Shown: one piece after another, positions 4,957 to 8,546 of the stretch
Layout: each line of letters starts with the position of its first letter
How positions within the stretch are numbered: the stretch's first letter is position 1
Assembly (NCBI GenBank): GCA_002363515.1
Contig: DEVX01000051.1
Coordinates: 7,157 to 15,702, forward strand
Source of the DNA: Candidatus Saccharibacteria bacterium UBA3225
Lineage (GTDB): Bacteria > Patescibacteriota > Saccharimonadia > Saccharimonadales > Saccharimonadaceae
Direction of reading: 5' to 3'
Length of the DNA: 8,546 nt
The notes under the pieces: generated by a model
Database searches by the model: none
The model's input: only the letters and a program-made list of their open reading frames with translations
Told to the model about the DNA's origin: nothing
Position numbers and translations under genes: made by a program

Positions 4957-6243
4957 ATGCGAAAAACTACTTTAGGCAAAATTCTTTCAAAAATCACCAA
5001 AGGGATGGTAGTAGCAATAGCATTGACCGCCATCGTCTTCGTTCATGGCGCCAGCGCAAAAACCGATGAAGAAAGGGCTAATTTTCGCAACGTTCAAGCG
5101 GGTAGTATGGGTAAGAATGTACTATATAGAAGTGCACACCCAGCTAGGCCCACCGACAGCGGTAGCACCGCTCGCGCAAAAGCCGCGAATAAACTTATGC
5201 AAGCGCACGGCATACAGACCGTTCTAAATTTCGCCGACACAGACTCCGATCTTAAAAGCAATTTTAAAAAAGTGGGCGCCACACCATCAACTTACTATTA
5301 CATGGGACTATATGAAAAAGGCAAAGTCAGACCATCCTATATGAGGGGTCCAGGCAAAAGCACCCGAAATTCTTCCTATCGCAAGAAGATAGCCACCGCC
5401 ATGAAATTCTTTACCACAAACGAAGGCCCATACTTGATACATTGCGTGATTGGTCGAGATCGTACTGGAATAACCATAGAAATTCTCTTAGGCCTAATGG
5501 GAGCGCCCTACAGCTACATACTCGAGGATTGGGCTAAAACTGATCAGAACTTATATGGCAGTAGTAAAAGCTCTGCCATGCGCAAAGCTAGAGATCGCTT
5601 AGACGATGACCTCGAATTTATAACAGGGAAAAACCTACACGATGACGAATGGGGAAAAGTTAGCTTTGCCCCATATGTCGAAGAATTCCTCAAGAAAGGC
5701 GGAATGTCATCCAGTGAAGTTGAAAAATTAAAAAGTAACCTATCGAAGTCATACACGGACGACGGCAAACCAACTAACGGCAACAACGAGGGCGGGGGAG
5801 ACAATAACGGCAACGGTAATGGTGGCGGAGACAATAGCAACAAAGACCCCAACAAGAAAAACAACGATCCTGGCCCAGAGCCTGATATTGTTATTAAACC
5901 CGAAAGAGAGGCCAAATGTACTTCAATCCTCAACTCATCACTATGCGATGATGGAAATGGTCAAGATAGTATTATTTACATCCTAAAATTTATTGCGAAT
6001 ACCATTACGGTAGGAATTGTAGTACTAGGCACAATTGGCATCATCTATAGCGGTTTTATTATGATCACCGCGAGCAGCGACGAAGGAAAAGTTAAAAAGG
6101 CTAAAACACGTATACTCGAAATAGTTGTCGGTTTTATACTTTGGGCGCTATTCTATATGATATTGGGCTTATTTCTGCCAGATACCCCAAATATCGAGGG
6201 AGCCTCACCAAGCAAATCTTCATCTCTTGTAGCTAAAAAATAA
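4957..6243 (+). CDS. Exported tyrosine phosphatase fused to a VirB2-like two-helix membrane module
   Basis: The 428-aa product has four parts. (1) A Sec signal peptide: basic N-terminus, hydrophobic MVVAIALTAIVFV (17-29) and an ASA cleavage site after residue 34. (2) A protein-tyrosine/dual-specificity phosphatase domain (about 40-250): NFRNVQAG and LYRSAHP near the start, TVLNFAD (88-94), and the signature HCVIGRDRTG (162-171), that is HCx5R with nucleophile Cys163 and Arg169. (3) A low-complexity Asn/Gly/Asp linker (about 268-310). (4) A CTSILNSSLC cysteine pair (321, 330), then helices at about 338-371 and 386-407 joined by the basic loop SSDEGKVKKAKTR, the pattern of VirB2/TrbC pilin-like proteins of CPR bacteria. 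The basic loop inside puts both ends outside, agreeing with the signal peptide. The phosphatase would act at the cell surface, perhaps on host or envelope phosphates. No clear general-acid Asp is assigned, and the substrate could be a phosphoinositide or protein. The domains are confident; the role is inference. Confidence 0.85.
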   Translation: MRKTTLGKILSKITKGMVVAIALTAIVFVHGASAKTDEERANFRNVQAGSMGKNVLYRSAHPARPTDSGSTARAKAANKLMQAHGIQTVLNFADTDSDLKSNFKKVGATPSTYYYMGLYEKGKVRPSYMRGPGKSTRNSSYRKKIATAMKFFTTNEGPYLIHCVIGRDRTGITIEILLGLMGAPYSYILEDWAKTDQNLYGSSKSSAMRKARDRLDDDLEFITGKNLHDDEWGKVSFAPYVEEFLKKGGMSSSEVEKLKSNLSKSYTDDGKPTNGNNEGGGDNNGNGNGGGDNSNKDPNKKNNDPGPEPDIVIKPEREAKCTSILNSSLCDDGNGQDSIIYILKFIANTITVGIVVLGTIGIIYSGFIMITASSDEGKVKKAKTRILEIVVGFILWALFYMILGLFLPDTPNIEGASPSKSSSLVAKK

Positions 6244-6284
6244 CCCAGCCAGGACTAAGATTGCTAGAAAAATACAAATCTTCA

Positions 6285-6320
6285 GGCCACGCACCACTAC
6301 GTGGCCGTTTTTTATTTTTT
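6285..6320 (+). terminator. Intrinsic terminator of the phosphatase-pilin gene
   Basis: GGCCACG (6285-6291) pairs with CGTGGCC (6300-6306) around an 8-nt loop, followed by GTTTTTTATTTTTT (6307-6320). It is strong and lies about 40 nt after the stop codon. Confidence 0.9.
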
Positions 6321-6349
6321 ACACTTATGCTTTCTTGCGAAGTTTTGTA

Positions 6350-6358
6350 TGATATTAT
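6350..6358 (+). promoter_or_regulatory. Extended -10 promoter of topA, probably leaderless
   Basis: TGATATTAT: TG at 6350-6351 and TATTAT at 6353-6358. ATG at 6366 follows after 7 nt, with no Shine-Dalgarno; the in-frame codon at 6360 is TAG, so no earlier start is possible. Spacing is the same as before pth. Confidence 0.65.
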
Positions 6359-6365
6359 ATAGCAC

Positions 6366-8546
6366 ATGAGTAAAAACTTAGTTATCGTAGAGTCTCCAGC
6401 TAAAGCTCATACTATCGAGAAATATCTCGGTAAAGATTTTATCGTATTAGCTTCTGTTGGACATATTCGCAAAGACACGAAGGTCGATAAGAATACTTTT
6501 GACGTCACCTATGAAGTTGACCCTGGGCACAAGAGTATTATTACTGATCTTAAAAAGGCCGCTAAATCTGCAGACAAAATCTGGCTCGCGACGGATGAAG
6601 ACCGCGAAGGAGAAGCTATATCTTGGCACCTATGCGAAGTTCTTAAGTTACCAAAGGATACTGCCCGTATTACTTTCCATGAAATCACCAAGTCCGCGCT
6701 CGAAGAAGCTATCAAAAATCCACGTACCGTTGACATGAACATGGTTTCGTCGCAGCAGGCACGCCAAACTCTCGATATGCTAGTCGGTTTCGATCTCTCG
6801 GGCGTCGTACGCAAGAAAGTTCCTGGCGCCGTTTCGGCCGGACGCGTTCAAAGTCCCGCCCTCCGCCTAATCGTCGAAAGGGAACAGGCTATCGAAAAAT
6901 TCGCTAGCAAGTTTACCTATAAGGTTTCTGGCGACTTCGGATTCGATGCTAAGCTTAATCATGAATTCGAGACCGAAGACGAAGCGCGCGCTTTTCTCGA
7001 AAAACTAATCAATGCAGACTTTACCGCTAGCGCCGTCGAGACTGCCCCCGGCACGCGCAAACCAGCCCCACCTTTCACGACCGCCTCGATGCAGATTGAG
7101 GCCAACAGCAAGCTTGGTTATTCTACACGCACAACCATGCAGGCTGCTCAATCTCTTTATCAAGCCGGCCTTATTACCTACCACCGCACCGACAGCCTTA
7201 ATCTCAGCAAGCAAGCTATCGCTAGCATGGCTAGCTATGTTGAATCTACATTTGGCAAAGAATACGTCAAAGTACGCAACTTTAAGACTAAGTCCGCTGG
7301 CGCTCAGGAGGCGCACGAAGCAATTCGCCCAACCGACATCAGTCGTGAAACTGCTGGCAAAAACGATTACGAAAAGCGCCTCTATGCTTTGATCCGCGGC
7401 CGCGCACTCGCTACGCAAATGGCCGACGCTCGTATCGAAAGCACTACTATTACCATAGCTACGCCAACCGAATACAACTTTATCGGCAAGGGAGAAATCG
7501 TAACCTTTGATGGCTTTCTGAAAGTCTATGGCCGCATTAAAGAGAATGAGCTCCCACATTACAAAGTCGGCGACAAACTCACAGCTCACAGCATCATCGC
7601 TCGCCAAAGCTTTGCTAAACCACAAGCGCGCTATACCGAAGGCTCACTGGTCAAGAAGCTCGAAGAGCTCGGCATTGGCCGTCCAAGTACTTACGCTAGC
7701 ATTATGACCGCAATTCAAGCTCGCGGCTACGTCGTAAAGGGCGAAAGCGACGGGGAAGAGCGTGAAGTTGCCGAGTTAAAGCTGGAAAATAATCAAATCA
7801 GCAAAGAGACCGTCAAAGAAAAGTTCGGCGCCAACAAAGGCAAATTGCTACCAACACCAATTGGTGAACTTATCTCAGGCTTCCTGACCGACAATTTCAA
7901 AAACATCGTCGATTATAAATTTACCGCTAATATCGAGAAGGACCTCGACCTAATCGCCGACGCAAAGCTCGACCGCGTCAAAATGCTTCGCGATTTCTAC
8001 GGACCTTTTAATGACGAAGTTCTAGCTAGCGAAGGCATCGAGCGCTACAATAATGCTCGTCTGCTTGGGCACGACCCTAAAACCGGCAAAGCCATCTACG
8101 CGAAAGTGGGCAAAAATGGCGGCTTTATTCAGCTAGGCGAAAACGAGAAAGAATCCGGCGAAAAACCTGTCTTTGCGCCATTACCAAAACGCAAAAGTGT
8201 TAAAACTGTCACCCTAGAGCAGGCTCTCAAGCAACTTGACCTGCCACAGTTACCACGACTACTCGGTAAAGCAAAAGATGGTGCTGAAATTATTGCCGCC
8301 GCTGGCCCATTCGGTCCATATCTAAAAGGTGGCAAATACAATATTCCACTCGGCAAAGAATTTGATCCATACACTATCACGCTGGAAGAGGCTGAGCCTC
8401 TTTACGAAAAGAAGCGCGACTCTTATATAGCCGATTGGGGAGAAATTCAGATCATAGAAGGCGCCTATGGACCATACGTCAAGGGTCCTGGCCGCCGCAA
8501 TTTTGTACGTATTCCTAAGGATGTCGATCCAAAAACCGTCACAAAA
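6366..8546 (+). CDS. topA: DNA topoisomerase I (type IA), 3' end beyond the window
   Basis: Type IA topoisomerase I relaxes negative supercoils by cutting and passing one DNA strand through a 5'-phosphotyrosine link. The window holds 727 codons with no stop. The Toprim domain starts MSKNLVIVESPAKA, with catalytic Glu9, and contains LATDEDREGEA with D77, E78 and D79. VSAGRVQSPALR follows. The active-site segment LITYHRTDS contains nucleophile Tyr272, with His273 where Met is common. QEAHEAIRPTD (314 onward) and GIGRPSTYASI are conserved core motifs, and LLPTPIGELISGF marks the end of the core. After about residue 560 there are topoisomerase C-terminal repeats: LLGHDPKTGKAIYAKVGKNG, then GAEIIAAAGPFGPYLKGGKY, then IQIIEGAYGPYVKG, the last not finished by 8546. 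These Gly-rich repeats replace the Cys4 zinc fingers of E. coli TopA; no CxxC pair is present so far. The long open frames on the other strand are shadows. Confidence 0.97.
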   Translation, partial: MSKNLVIVESPAKAHTIEKYLGKDFIVLASVGHIRKDTKVDKNTFDVTYEVDPGHKSIITDLKKAAKSADKIWLATDEDREGEAISWHLCEVLKLPKDTARITFHEITKSALEEAIKNPRTVDMNMVSSQQARQTLDMLVGFDLSGVVRKKVPGAVSAGRVQSPALRLIVEREQAIEKFASKFTYKVSGDFGFDAKLNHEFETEDEARAFLEKLINADFTASAVETAPGTRKPAPPFTTASMQIEANSKLGYSTRTTMQAAQSLYQAGLITYHRTDSLNLSKQAIASMASYVESTFGKEYVKVRNFKTKSAGAQEAHEAIRPTDISRETAGKNDYEKRLYALIRGRALATQMADARIESTTITIATPTEYNFIGKGEIVTFDGFLKVYGRIKENELPHYKVGDKLTAHSIIARQSFAKPQARYTEGSLVKKLEELGIGRPSTYASIMTAIQARGYVVKGESDGEEREVAELKLENNQISKETVKEKFGANKGKLLPTPIGELISGFLTDNFKNIVDYKFTANIEKDLDLIADAKLDRVKMLRDFYGPFNDEVLASEGIERYNNARLLGHDPKTGKAIYAKVGKNGGFIQLGENEKESGEKPVFAPLPKRKSVKTVTLEQALKQLDLPQLPRLLGKAKDGAEIIAAAGPFGPYLKGGKYNIPLGKEFDPYTITLEEAEPLYEKKRDSYIADWGEIQIIEGAYGPYVKGPGRRNFVRIPKDVDPKTVTK

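Noticed and set aside
5544..5933. Minus-strand frame rich in Leu/Pro/Ser
   Set aside because: It is the antisense of the Asn/Gly/Asp linker and phosphatase region; the composition is an artefact of the repeats.
7005..7625. Long minus-strand frame (206 codons) inside topA
   Set aside because: It is antisense to a certain gene with intact motifs, has no promoter or Shine-Dalgarno, and its protein has no family features.
1..8546. CRISPR arrays, tRNA or rRNA genes, transposases, integrase sites
   Set aside because: I saw no regularly spaced repeats, no cloverleaf with a conserved TTCRANNC arm, no transposase motifs and no terminal inverted repeats with target duplication.

Overview
The window looks like a stretch of chromosome from a Candidate Phyla Radiation (Patescibacteria) bacterium, most likely Saccharibacteria (TM7). 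Three things point there. A VirB2/TrbC-type two-helix pilin-like module of the kind common in that group sits in an ordinary gene. Housekeeping genes (der, pth, topA) are each expressed from their own unit rather than from long operons. Three genes have an extended -10 promoter placed so close to the ATG that their mRNAs should be leaderless. The lineage is an inference; no rRNA or ribosomal protein is present to prove it. All complete genes read in the standard code and end in TAA or TAG.

Layout. 1-198: 3' end of der (ribosome-assembly GTPase). 211-233: hairpin terminator that faces the next gene. 276-932 (-): unrecognised 218-aa soluble protein. 933-1130: divergent promoter region. 1131-2666 (+): divergent PIN-PhoH (PhoH2-like) ATPase with a TTG start and its own terminator. 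2748-3269 (+): pth, peptidyl-tRNA hydrolase, probably leaderless. 3269-3291: hairpin terminator for the next minus-strand gene. 3318-4214 (-): unrecognised 298-aa protein with a structured 5' leader. 4314-4584: AT-rich non-coding stretch. About 4597-4894 (+): an apparently independent, highly structured RNA gene with an extended -10 TATAAT and a strong intrinsic terminator, matching no RNA family I can recognise. 4957-6243 (+): exported tyrosine-phosphatase domain joined through an Asn/Gly/Asp-rich linker to a VirB2-like two-helix membrane module. 6366-8546 (+): topA, DNA topoisomerase I, running off the window.

The window mixes two styles of gene. The recently acquired-looking or accessory genes (218-aa, PhoH2-like and 298-aa proteins) have 5' leaders and clear Shine-Dalgarno sequences. 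pth, the phosphatase-pilin gene and topA have the motif TGnTANNAT followed by only 6-7 bases before ATG and no Shine-Dalgarno. Each unrecognised minus-strand gene is convergent with a housekeeping gene (der, pth) and is closed by a hairpin whose T-tract is on its own strand.

The items most worth a second look are the unassigned ~300-nt RNA, which carries both an anti-Shine-Dalgarno-like ACCTCC and a Shine-Dalgarno-like AGGAGGT; the phosphatase-pilin fusion; the leaderless promoter set; and the aberrant PhoH2 protein.
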